This document shows positions 33,289 to 42,464 of a stretch of 64,000 bases of DNA, piece after piece. Origin of the DNA: Paraburkholderia tagetis (lineage in GTDB: Bacteria; Pseudomonadota; Gammaproteobacteria; Burkholderiales; Burkholderiaceae); contig NZ_JAKLJA010000018.1 of assembly GCF_022213065.1 (NCBI RefSeq), positions 1 through 64,000 on the forward strand, given 5' to 3'. The position numbers and the translations under genes are program-made. Each line of letters starts with the position of its first letter. Position 1 is the first letter of the stretch. The notes beneath the pieces are model-generated. The model was given only the letters and a program-made list of their open reading frames with translations, had not been told where the DNA came from and ran no database searches.

Positions 33289-33452
33289 GATGGATCTGCC
33301 TCGAATGAGGACGCTGCGAGGCGCGCGGGATTGGCGATCGGGGCGCGCATGCCGCACAGCGAAATAGTTACGGAGGTTACGGAGATATCGGGCTGGCCGC
33401 GCCGGCAAGGCGCACACGGGCGAACGGCGCGGTGAGGATGGGTGCGGGCGGC

Positions 33453-33527
33453 TGGTCCCCCTGGCAGGAATCGAACCTGCATCTAGCGCTTAGGAGGCAC
33501 TTGTTCTATCCATTGAACTACAGGGAG
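33453..33527 (-). tRNA. tRNA-Arg (anticodon CCT)
   Basis: The minus strand folds as a complete tRNA: acceptor CTCCCTG/CAGGGGG, D-arm GTTC-AATGGATA-GAAC, anticodon stem AGTGC/GCGCT with loop CTCCTAA (anticodon CCT, reading AGG), T-arm GCAGG-TTCGATT-CCTGC, discriminator A and an encoded CCA at 33453-33455. It is the rare-codon AGG arginine tRNA. tRNA-Arg genes often serve as integration sites, but no integrase or duplicated 3' end is seen here. Confidence 0.96.
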
Positions 33528-33543
33528 CCGTCAAATCCGCTGC

Positions 33544-33559
33544 GGGAGCATGTGCTCCC
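33544..33559. repeat. hairpin upstream of tRNA-Arg
   Basis: GGGAGCA-TG-TGCTCCC forms a perfect 7-bp stem with a 2-base center 17 bases upstream of the tRNA 5' end. It could be part of the precursor leader or an operator. No T-tract follows on either side. Confidence 0.5.
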
Positions 33560-33743
33560 ACTCCGCCAGACCGCCATGTTTCCCAAGTCACCCGTCATGG
33601 CGCGGAGTCTGCGCACAGGTCTCGTGCGACCCGCGCTGGCGAGCGCGATGTGCTGCGCAGGCGCAAGAGTATAGCAAACGCGATTCGCCTGGAAAATGTC
33701 GTGCTGCGTGCCGCACTGCGTTTCGCCCTGCGCGTCGCGCGCT

Positions 33744-33926
33744 TCAGAACTCCACGGCCACGAAATCGGACTTGCCCACGTCGCACAGCGGGCAGCGCCA
33801 GTTATCGGGGATATCCGCGAAGCGCGTGCCCGCCGCGATGCCTTCGTCGGGCAGACCTTCTTCTTCGTTATAGACCCAGCCACAGATCAGGCACACCCAG
33901 CTCTTGTATTCGATCACTTCGCTCAC
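33744..33926 (-). CDS. rubA: rubredoxin
   Basis: Rubredoxin is a small one-iron electron carrier. The 60-residue protein has the two iron-binding CxxCG-type pairs, VCLICGWVYNEEEG (Cys12, Cys15) and WRCPLCDVGKSDF (Cys45, Cys48), and the conserved aromatic core (Y, W, F). The start is GTG at 33926, with AAAGG 7 bases upstream; the frame then reads SEVIEYKSWVC. In Burkholderiales, rubredoxin often lies near pyrimidine or thiamine genes or alkane hydroxylases; none is adjacent here, so the electron partner is unknown. Confidence 0.95.
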   Translation of the reverse strand: MSEVIEYKSWVCLICGWVYNEEEGLPDEGIAAGTRFADIPDNWRCPLCDVGKSDFVAVEF

Positions 33927-34281
33927 AACACACCTTTCGTTCCAGTTCGACGCGGATATCCGCTGATCATTGCCCGCGTTGCCTACGTTACCCGAGGATT
34001 GGGGCCGCCATATGACCCCGTTGCTCTTTCCGGGGCGGGCGGCGGGCGACCCGCGATGTTACCGGAAAACGACGGGCCGGCCGTGCGCGACGGGCTCCCG
34101 CCGCATCGGCATGACGGTCGTGCCGGTCAGCGAGAAGTCGATCCACTACGTATGGTCCCGAGTGGAGCCAGACGATCATGGTTCATGTGAAGTAGGTCGC
34201 GCTTGGGGGCCAGGGCGGCGCACCCCATGCGCCCCGGTACAATACGCGCTTGCTCTCCAACGCAGGCAACGCTCTCAAGTC
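33927..34281. other. gap between rubredoxin and uup genes
   Basis: This is 355 bases of divergent upstream sequence. A long plus-strand frame leads into uup, but it lacks family similarity and is not called. I see no promoter that I would defend. Confidence 0.35.
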
Positions 34282-36210
34282 ATGTCGCTTTACACCATCA
34301 CCGGCGCGCAACTCGCGTTCGGCCACGTCGCGCTGCTCGACCATGCGGACTTTTCGCTCGAAGCCGGCGAGCGCGTCGGACTGATCGGCCGCAATGGCGC
34401 GGGCAAGTCGTCGCTGCTCACGATCGTCGCCGATCTCGCGAAGCCCGACGACGGCCTCGTCACGCGCCAGCAGGATCTTTCGACCGTCTACGTGCCGCAG
34501 GAGCCCGATTTCGACGCCGATGCCACGGTGTTCGACACCGTCGCCTCGGGGCTCGAACATGTGCGCGCACTGCTCGACGAATACGACACGGTCGCGCATA
34601 AGCTCGCGGACACGCCTGAAGGCGCGGAGCACGACGCGCTGCTCGCACGCATGAATGCGCTGCAATCGTCGCTCGATCACACCGATGCCTGGAACTGGCG
34701 CACGCGCGTCTTGACCACGCTCGCGCAAATCGGCCTCGAAGGCGAGGCGCGCGTGGGTGCGCTCTCGGGCGGCATGCAAAAGCGCGTGGCGCTCGCGCGC
34801 GCGCTCGTGGTGCAGCCCGACGTGCTGCTGCTCGACGAACCGACCAACCACCTCGACTTCGACGGCATCCGCTGGCTCGAAGAGCTGCTCGTCGCGCAGC
34901 GTTCGAGCCTGCTGTTCATCACCCACGACCGCGCGTTCCTCGACCGCGTGGCCACGCGCATCGTCGAGCTCGACCGCGGCAAGCTGCTCTCGTATCCGGG
35001 CAACTTCTCGCAGTACCAGGAGCGCAAGGCGCAGCAGCTCGAAGTCGAGCGCGTGGAGAACGAGAAGTTCGACAAGCTGCTCGCGCAGGAAGAAGTCTGG
35101 ATCCGCAAGGGCGTGGAGGCGCGCCGCACGCGCAGCGTGGGACGCATCGCGCGCCTCGTGCAGATGCGCCACGAGCGCGAAGAGCGCCGCAACGTCCAGG
35201 GCAACGTGAGGCTCGACGTCGCGCAGGGCGAGAAGTCGGGCAAGATCGTCGCGGAGTTGACCGATGTTGTGAAGCGCTACGGCGATCGCACGATCGTCGA
35301 TAACTTCTCGAGCACGGTGATGCGCGGCGACAAGATCGGCTTCGTCGGGCCGAACGGCGCGGGCAAGACCACGCTGTTGAAGCTGATCCTCGGTCAGTTG
35401 AAGCCGGACGCCGGCACGGTGCGTGTGGGCACGAATCTGCAAGTGGCGTACTTCGACCAGATGCGCGCGCAGCTCGACCTCGAAAAGAGTCTCGCCGACA
35501 CCATCAGCCCGGGCAGCGATTGGGTCGAGATCAATGGCGCGAAAAAGCACGTGATGAGCTATCTGGGCGACTTTCTGTTTTCGCCCGAGCGCGCGCGCTC
35601 GCCCGTGAAGTCGCTCTCGGGCGGCGAGCGCAATCGCCTGCTGCTCGCGCGTCTCTTTGCGCGTCCCGCGAACGTGCTGGTGCTCGACGAGCCAACCAAC
35701 GACCTCGACATTCCCACGCTCGAATTGCTCGAGGAACTGCTGACCGACTACGACGGCACCGTGCTGCTGGTGAGCCACGACCGCGCGTTCCTCGACAACG
35801 TGGTGACTTCGGTGATTGCGTCGGAGGGCGAGGGGAGCTGGCGCGAATACGTGGGCGGCTTTACCGACTGGCAGACCCAGAGCGCTCGCGCGCAGGAGAT
35901 TGCCGAGGCGCGCGCGCCGAAGGAAGCAGCCCCTGCGGCGGCTGCGCCGAAGGAGAGCGCGGTGGGCCGCAACGCGCAGCGCACCGTGAAGCTCTCGTTC
36001 AAGGAGCAGCGCGAACTCGAAGAGCTGCCCAAGCGCATCGAGGCGCTGGAGACGGAGCAGAAGGAGATCGGTGCGAAGATCGAGGACGGCTCGATTTTCG
36101 CGAAGGATGCGCAGGAGGGCGCGCGGCTCACCGAGCGCTATGCGGCGATCGACGATGAATTGCTCGTTGCGCTGGAGCGGTGGGAAGAGCTGGAGAGCAA
36201 GCGCAAGTGA
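34282..36210 (+). CDS. uup: ABC-F family ATPase Uup
   Basis: This soluble ATPase acts on ribosomes or DNA branch intermediates rather than in transport. The 642-residue protein has two ABC domains: Walker A GRNGAGKSS (about residues 36-44) with signature LSGGMQKR, and GPNGAGKTT with signature LSGGERNR, both followed by LLLDEPTN or VLDEPTND. The linker between them holds the P-site-tRNA-interaction motif region (RRTRSVGRIARLVQM). The C-terminal 70-80 residues form the coiled-coil, basic DNA-binding domain typical of Uup (KLSFKEQRELEELPKRIEALE). The start ATG at 34282 gives the standard N-terminus MSLYTITGAQLAFG. Confidence 0.93.
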   Translation: MSLYTITGAQLAFGHVALLDHADFSLEAGERVGLIGRNGAGKSSLLTIVADLAKPDDGLVTRQQDLSTVYVPQEPDFDADATVFDTVASGLEHVRALLDEYDTVAHKLADTPEGAEHDALLARMNALQSSLDHTDAWNWRTRVLTTLAQIGLEGEARVGALSGGMQKRVALARALVVQPDVLLLDEPTNHLDFDGIRWLEELLVAQRSSLLFITHDRAFLDRVATRIVELDRGKLLSYPGNFSQYQERKAQQLEVERVENEKFDKLLAQEEVWIRKGVEARRTRSVGRIARLVQMRHEREERRNVQGNVRLDVAQGEKSGKIVAELTDVVKRYGDRTIVDNFSSTVMRGDKIGFVGPNGAGKTTLLKLILGQLKPDAGTVRVGTNLQVAYFDQMRAQLDLEKSLADTISPGSDWVEINGAKKHVMSYLGDFLFSPERARSPVKSLSGGERNRLLLARLFARPANVLVLDEPTNDLDIPTLELLEELLTDYDGTVLLVSHDRAFLDNVVTSVIASEGEGSWREYVGGFTDWQTQSARAQEIAEARAPKEAAPAAAAPKESAVGRNAQRTVKLSFKEQRELEELPKRIEALETEQKEIGAKIEDGSIFAKDAQEGARLTERYAAIDDELLVALERWEELESKRK

Positions 36211-36226
36211 GGTAGTGCGAGAGAAG

Positions 36227-36251
36227 GCGGCCTGGTGAGGGCCGCTTTTTT
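36227..36251 (+). terminator. Rho-independent terminator of uup
   Basis: GCGGCC-TGGTGAG-GGCCGC followed by TTTTTT, 17 bases past the uup stop. Its T-tract overlaps the original stop codon of the convergent hepT gene. Confidence 0.85.
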
Positions 36252-36603
36252 ATGTGTTCTTCAACTTCGAGGGCTTGTGTTCCAGGTCGGGCAAATAGGT
36301 CTGTACGGTGCTCCAGACAATGTCGATGTCGACGGCAAAGTAGCCGTGCGAGACCTGGTTGCGCATCCCGTACATTGCCTCTCACGGTATCTCGGGATGC
36401 GCGGCCGCAAACTCAGGATCGCCCTGCGTGATGTTGTGGGCCGCTTCGCCAATGATCTCGATGTTTCGCACGACGGCATCGACAGCCATTGGTGTTGCCG
36501 CGAAGCTCTCGTGTGAAAGCGGCTCCGTGTATGTGCGAATGCGTTCGATGGCGTCAAGGATATGCCGCAGGTAATCGGGGGTGCGCAGATCTTTTTTTCT
36601 CAT
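36250..36603 (-). pseudogene. hepT: HepT-like (DUF86) toxin with in-frame stop
   Basis: HepT is the HEPN-fold RNase toxin of the MntA/HepT system. The frame begins MRKKDLRTPDYLRHILDAIERI, a normal HepT start, and runs 73 codons to EIP followed by TGA (36382-36384). HepT proteins have Trp here (PEIPW), so TGG to TGA is the simplest reading. Beyond it the frame stays open for 43 codons to TAA at 36250-36252, encoding the expected remainder with RNQVSHGY, the RX4HXY catalytic motif (residues 81-88), and FAVDIDIVW. Total length, 116 sense codons, equals the family's. The start overlaps the mntA stop (ATGA). Without readthrough no active toxin can be made. Confidence 0.88.
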
Positions 36604-36890
36604 ACCGGTACCGATTCAGCGACTACGCGGGCGCGGAAGGTTTCGGGCAGCGCTTTGGGCGTAAGTACGTCCACTCGCACGCCCATGAGCGCTTCGAGGC
36701 GCAACTGGATTTGTGCGAGATCGATAAGCGTTGTCTCCGGCGTCGGATCAACGAGCAAATCGAGGTCGCTTTCGTCGTCGTCCTCCTCGCGTGCCGATGA
36801 GCCGAACACGCGCGCATTGGTTGCGTGGTGGCTCGCGACAATCGCGCGGATTTCGGCGCGGTGTGCGCGCAAGGCTTCGGATGGTCTCAT
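36600..36890 (-). CDS. mntA: MntA-like nucleotidyltransferase antitoxin
   Basis: MntA-type antitoxins inactivate HepT by AMPylating a tyrosine near its RX4HXY motif. The 96-residue protein is a minimal nucleotidyltransferase with the motif GSX10DXD: GS at residues 30-31 and DLD at 42-44, followed by LLVD. The C-terminus VRVDVLTPKALPETFRARVVAE is typical. The ATG at 36888-36890 has GGGAG about 10 bases upstream. It is coupled by a 4-base overlap to hepT. It appears intact although its toxin partner is interrupted, the expected order of decay if the toxin is lost first. Confidence 0.88.
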   Translation of the reverse strand: MRPSEALRAHRAEIRAIVASHHATNARVFGSSAREEDDDESDLDLLVDPTPETTLIDLAQIQLRLEALMGVRVDVLTPKALPETFRARVVAESVPV

Positions 36891-37203
36891 GACAGTCAAC
36901 GCTCCCAAACGGTATAGCACCCCGGGTGTAACACCACGGTTGAAAATACGACGGCAGGGGCCGCGCCGCGTGCAGTTCATTCTACGCGAGTCGCCCCCCG
37001 TCCACCCCTCGGCCGAACGGCCGACCCCTTTCCAAATTGCCGCGCAAGCCCAAATCAGTACAATACCTCGCGAATTCGAATAACTGCGGGAGCGACTGCG
37101 CGAGCGCGCGCCGGCCAGGCGATGTCTGCCCGGGTGTTGCGCAGCGCACCCAGCTTGTTGTTTCGTCACGGTTTTTTTGAACACTCAACGCGTTTTCCCC
37201 GTA

Positions 37204-37228
37204 GATGTCCACAGGACCTGTGGACATC
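37204..37228. promoter_or_regulatory. 25-bp palindrome in the parE leader
   Basis: GATGTCCACAGG, a central A, and CCTGTGGACATC form a perfect odd palindrome ending 27 bases before the parE ATG. In RNA it would be a very stable hairpin. Each half contains ATGTCCACA, which matches a DnaA box (TTATCCACA) at 7 of 9 positions, but I would not call it one. Confidence 0.75.
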
Positions 37229-37255
37229 CGCGCGGACAACCCCCTGCGGATCACC

Positions 37256-39247
<1,992 letters not shown>

Positions 39248-39313
39248 GCGGACACGCCTTCTTCCATCTTTACGCCCATCAAAGCCCATACCCGATTACG
39301 GACTGATTGAAAC

Positions 39314-41641
39314 ATGGACGATCTCTTTGCTGAAGTGACCGACGCCCCGAACGGCGACACGCTCACGCTCGGCCACTACGCGGAGCGCGCGTACCTCGAC
39401 TACGCAGTGAGCGTGGTGAAGGGCCGCGCGCTGCCCGACGTCTGCGACGGCCAGAAGCCGGTGCAGCGACGCATTCTCTACGCGATGAACGAGATGGGTC
39501 TCGGCGATAACGCCAAGCCCGTGAAGTCGGCGCGCGTGGTCGGCGACGTGCTCGGCAAGTACCACCCGCACGGCGACCAGTCGGCCTACGACGCGCTCGT
39601 GCGCCTCGCGCAGGACTTCTCGATGCGCTATCCGCTCATCGACGGCCAGGGCAATTTCGGCTCGCGCGACGGCGACGGCGCGGCGGCCATGCGTTACACC
39701 GAAGCGCGCCTCACGCCCATCGCGAAGCTGCTGCTCGACGAAATCGACATGGGCACCGTCGATTTCATGCCGAACTACGACGGTTCGTTCCAGGAGCCGA
39801 AGACGCTGCCCGCGCGCCTGCCGATGCTGCTGCTCAATGGCGCGTCGGGTATCGCGGTCGGTCTTGCCACGGAAATTCCCTCGCATAATCTGCGCGAAGT
39901 CGCGGCGGCGGCCGTGGCGATGATTCGGAACCCGAAGCTTTCGCACGCGGAGCTGATGGAAAAAGTGCCCGGGCCTGATTTCCCGGGCGGCGGCCAGATC
40001 ATTTCGAGCGAAGCGGAAATCGCGGCGGCTTATGAATCGGGTCGCGGCAGCCTCAAGGTGCGCGCGCGCTGGAAGATCGAAGATCTCGCACGCGGCCAGT
40101 GGCAGCTCGTGGTGACCGAACTGCCGCCGAACACCTCGGGCCAGAAGGTGCTCGAGGAGATCGAGGAGCTGACGAACCCGAAGCTCAAGCTCGGCAAGAA
40201 GACGCTCACGCCCGAGCAGTTGCAGAGCAAGCAGTCGATGCTCGCGCTGCTCGACGCCGTGCGCGACGAGTCGGGTAAAGATGCGCCCGTGCGCCTCGTG
40301 TTCGAGCCGAAGACGAGCAAGATCGACCAGGGCGAGTTCGTCAATTCGCTGCTCGCCAACACGAGCCTCGAATCGAACGCGTCCTTGAACCTCGTGATGA
40401 TCGGCGCCGATGGCCGTCCGCGTCAGAAGGGCATCAGCGAGATTCTGGGCGAGTGGATCGGCTTTCGCTTCGCGACGGTCACGCGCCGCACGCAGCATCG
40501 CCTGACCAGGGTCGACGACCGCATCCACATCCTCGAAGGGCGGATGATCGTCTTCCTCAATATCGACGAGGTCATCCGCATCATCCGCGAGTCGGACGAG
40601 CCCAAGAGCGCGCTGATGAGCGCGTTCGGCCTCTCCGAGCGCCAGGCCGAGGACATTCTTGAAATCCGCTTGCGTCAGTTGGCGCGGCTGGAAAAGATCA
40701 AGATCGAGAAGGAGCTCGCGGAGCTGCGCGAAGAGAAGGCGAAGCTCGAGGAACTGCTTGCGAACGAGTCGTCGATGAAGCGGCTCATCGTGAAGGAGAT
40801 CGAAGCCGACGCGAAGCAGTACGGCGACGACCGCCGCACGCTGATCCAGCAGGAAAAGCGCGCGAGCTTCGAAGTGCGCGTGGTGGACGAGCCGGTTACG
40901 GTGGTGGTGTCGCAAAAGGGCTGGGTGCGTGCGCTCAAGGGCCACGGGCTCGACCAGCAAGGCTTCACATTCAAGGCCGGCGACGGGCTCTACGCGGCGT
41001 TCCAGTGCCGCACGCCCGACACGCTCATCGCGTGGGGCAGCAACGGGCGCGTCTATTCGGTATCGATCGCGCAACTGCCTGGCGGCCGTGGCGACGGCGT
41101 GCCGGTCACCTCGCTCATCGAACTGGAAGCAGGCACGCATCTGCTGCACTACTACGCGGCGAACGCGGAGCAGCAACTGCTGCTCGCGTCGAACAACGGC
41201 TTTGGCTTCATCGCGAAGATCGGCGACATGGTGAGCCGCGTGAAGGCCGGCAAGGCGTTCATGACGATCGACGAAAACTGCGCACCGCTCGCGCCGATGC
41301 CGATGCTGCCCAATGCGATCCAGGTGGCGTGCCTTTCGTCGGGCGGGCGCCTGCTCGTGTTCGGTCTCGACGAGATGAAGACGCTCTCGGGCGGCGGGCG
41401 CGGCGTCACGCTGATGCAGCTCGACGACGACGGCAAGACGCGCGAGACGCTCGTGCAGGCGCTCGCGGTCACGGCAGCCGGCGTCGTGCTGGTGGGCACG
41501 GGGCGCGGCGGCAAGGCGGGCGAGGATCTGATGGCGGGCGCAGTGCTCGCGCCGCAGATCGGCAAACGCGCGCGCAAGGGCCGTGCGCCCGACTCGAAGC
41601 TCAAGGTCATCACGGGCATGCGTCCGGTGCTGCCGCAATAA
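39314..41641 (+). CDS. parC: DNA topoisomerase IV subunit A
   Basis: ParC cleaves and rejoins DNA in the topoisomerase IV complex with ParE. The 775-residue protein has catalytic Tyr128 preceded by Arg127 (AMRYTEARL) and the quinolone-determining region HPHGDQSAYDALV with Ser90 and Asp93, the wild-type-looking residues (E. coli Ser80 and Glu84). The C-terminal part is a beta-propeller DNA-wrapping domain (for example SNGRVYSVSIAQLPGGRGDG). The length is right for ParC and short for GyrA. It is in an operon with parE. Confidence 0.93.
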   Translation: MDDLFAEVTDAPNGDTLTLGHYAERAYLDYAVSVVKGRALPDVCDGQKPVQRRILYAMNEMGLGDNAKPVKSARVVGDVLGKYHPHGDQSAYDALVRLAQDFSMRYPLIDGQGNFGSRDGDGAAAMRYTEARLTPIAKLLLDEIDMGTVDFMPNYDGSFQEPKTLPARLPMLLLNGASGIAVGLATEIPSHNLREVAAAAVAMIRNPKLSHAELMEKVPGPDFPGGGQIISSEAEIAAAYESGRGSLKVRARWKIEDLARGQWQLVVTELPPNTSGQKVLEEIEELTNPKLKLGKKTLTPEQLQSKQSMLALLDAVRDESGKDAPVRLVFEPKTSKIDQGEFVNSLLANTSLESNASLNLVMIGADGRPRQKGISEILGEWIGFRFATVTRRTQHRLTRVDDRIHILEGRMIVFLNIDEVIRIIRESDEPKSALMSAFGLSERQAEDILEIRLRQLARLEKIKIEKELAELREEKAKLEELLANESSMKRLIVKEIEADAKQYGDDRRTLIQQEKRASFEVRVVDEPVTVVVSQKGWVRALKGHGLDQQGFTFKAGDGLYAAFQCRTPDTLIAWGSNGRVYSVSIAQLPGGRGDGVPVTSLIELEAGTHLLHYYAANAEQQLLLASNNGFGFIAKIGDMVSRVKAGKAFMTIDENCAPLAPMPMLPNAIQVACLSSGGRLLVFGLDEMKTLSGGGRGVTLMQLDDDGKTRETLVQALAVTAAGVVLVGTGRGGKAGEDLMAGAVLAPQIGKRARKGRAPDSKLKVITGMRPVLPQ

Positions 41642-41740
41642 GCCGTCGGCCGCCGACGATGGTGACGGTAAAGCGTGTGCGCTTCGTGCGAGGCGCACAC
41701 GTGCGGCATCGCATGAAATAATGCCGCGCAACGCGGGAAC

Positions 41741-41875
41741 CGGGGGCAGTGCTGAAGCACTAACTCCCGTCGACAGCTTTGCATGGGACCAGAGTAAGCG
41801 CTAAAGCGCCAACTCTGGTCGACAGCTTTGCATGGGACGGGAGTAAGTGCTGAAGCACCAACTCCCGTCGACAGC
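41741..41875 (+). ncRNA. three tandem covarying hairpins before CopD-like gene
   Basis: Three units of about 49 bases lie head to tail and end 33 bases before the CopD-like ATG. Each has an outer stem, an inner 5-bp hairpin and a shared linker GTCGACAGCTTTGCATGGGA. Outer arms: CGGGGG/CTCCCG (with one G-T), CCAGAGT/ACTCTGG, CGGGAGT/ACTCCCG. Inner hairpins: GTGCT-GA-AGCAC, GCGCT-AA-AGCGC, GTGCT-GA-AGCAC. Stem bases change in complementary pairs while the linker is constant, which indicates selection for structure. A fourth copy lies at 9505-9556. I cannot assign a name. Confidence 0.7.
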
Positions 41876-41907
41876 CGGATAGTTTCTACGTACAAGGAAA
41901 TTCAAGC

Positions 41908-42366
41908 ATGGGTCACGCGATCGAAATCGCGCTCTTTCTGCATCTGCTGAGCGTTGCCGTCTGGGTGGGCGGCATGGTGTTCGCGCACTTCTGCCTGCGT
42001 CCGGCGCTCGAAGATCTCTCGCCGCAATTGCGGCTGCCGCTCGTGGAATCGGTGTTTAGCCGCTTTTTCAACTGGGTGGGCATCGCCGTGATCGTAATCC
42101 TGCTCACGGGCGGCTTTTTGCTGATGCAGTTCGGCGGCGGCCACGCCACGTGGCAGTTGCACGCCATGGCCGGCCTCGGCGTGATCATGATGCTGATCTT
42201 CGGCCATATCCGCTTCGCCGTGTTTCCGCGTATTCGACGCGCGGTGCAGGCGCAGAAGTGGCCCGACGGCGCGCGCGCCGTGGGCACCGTGCGCAGGCTG
42301 GTCGTCGTCAATCTCGTGCTGGGCGTCGTGACGATCGGCGTCGCGGTGATGTCGCGCGGGTTCTGA
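41908..42366 (+). CDS. CopD-family integral membrane protein
   Basis: The 152-residue protein has four membrane segments (EIALFLHLLSVAVWVGGMVFAHF, FNWVGIAVIVILLTGGFLLM, LHAMAGLGVIMMLIFGHI, LVVVNLVLGVVTIGVAVM). Conserved His residues lie in LHLL, AHFCLRP, LHAMAG and FGHIRF, as in the CopD/YfcR-like family of possible heme- or copper-handling proteins. AAGGAA lies 9 bases upstream of the ATG. The leader carries three tandem structured hairpins. No copC or other copper genes are adjacent, so the role is uncertain. Confidence 0.82.
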   Translation: MGHAIEIALFLHLLSVAVWVGGMVFAHFCLRPALEDLSPQLRLPLVESVFSRFFNWVGIAVIVILLTGGFLLMQFGGGHATWQLHAMAGLGVIMMLIFGHIRFAVFPRIRRAVQAQKWPDGARAVGTVRRLVVVNLVLGVVTIGVAVMSRGF

Positions 42367-42464
42367 GCATAGCCGCTTCTGCGGCGCGGCAAGGGAAAGC
42401 GGCGCCTGGGCGCCGAAAACCGGGGGCGGGTGAGCAGTCCTGCGGATGCACCGCTAAGCACCGC

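Noticed and set aside
33453..33527. tRNA-Arg as an occupied integration site
   Set aside because: No integrase, no duplicated tRNA 3' end and no composition change flank it within the window.
37204..37228. DnaA box cluster or replication origin
   Set aside because: Only 7 of 9 bases match in each arm, there are no further boxes or AT-rich unwinding region, and no dnaA or dnaN is near.
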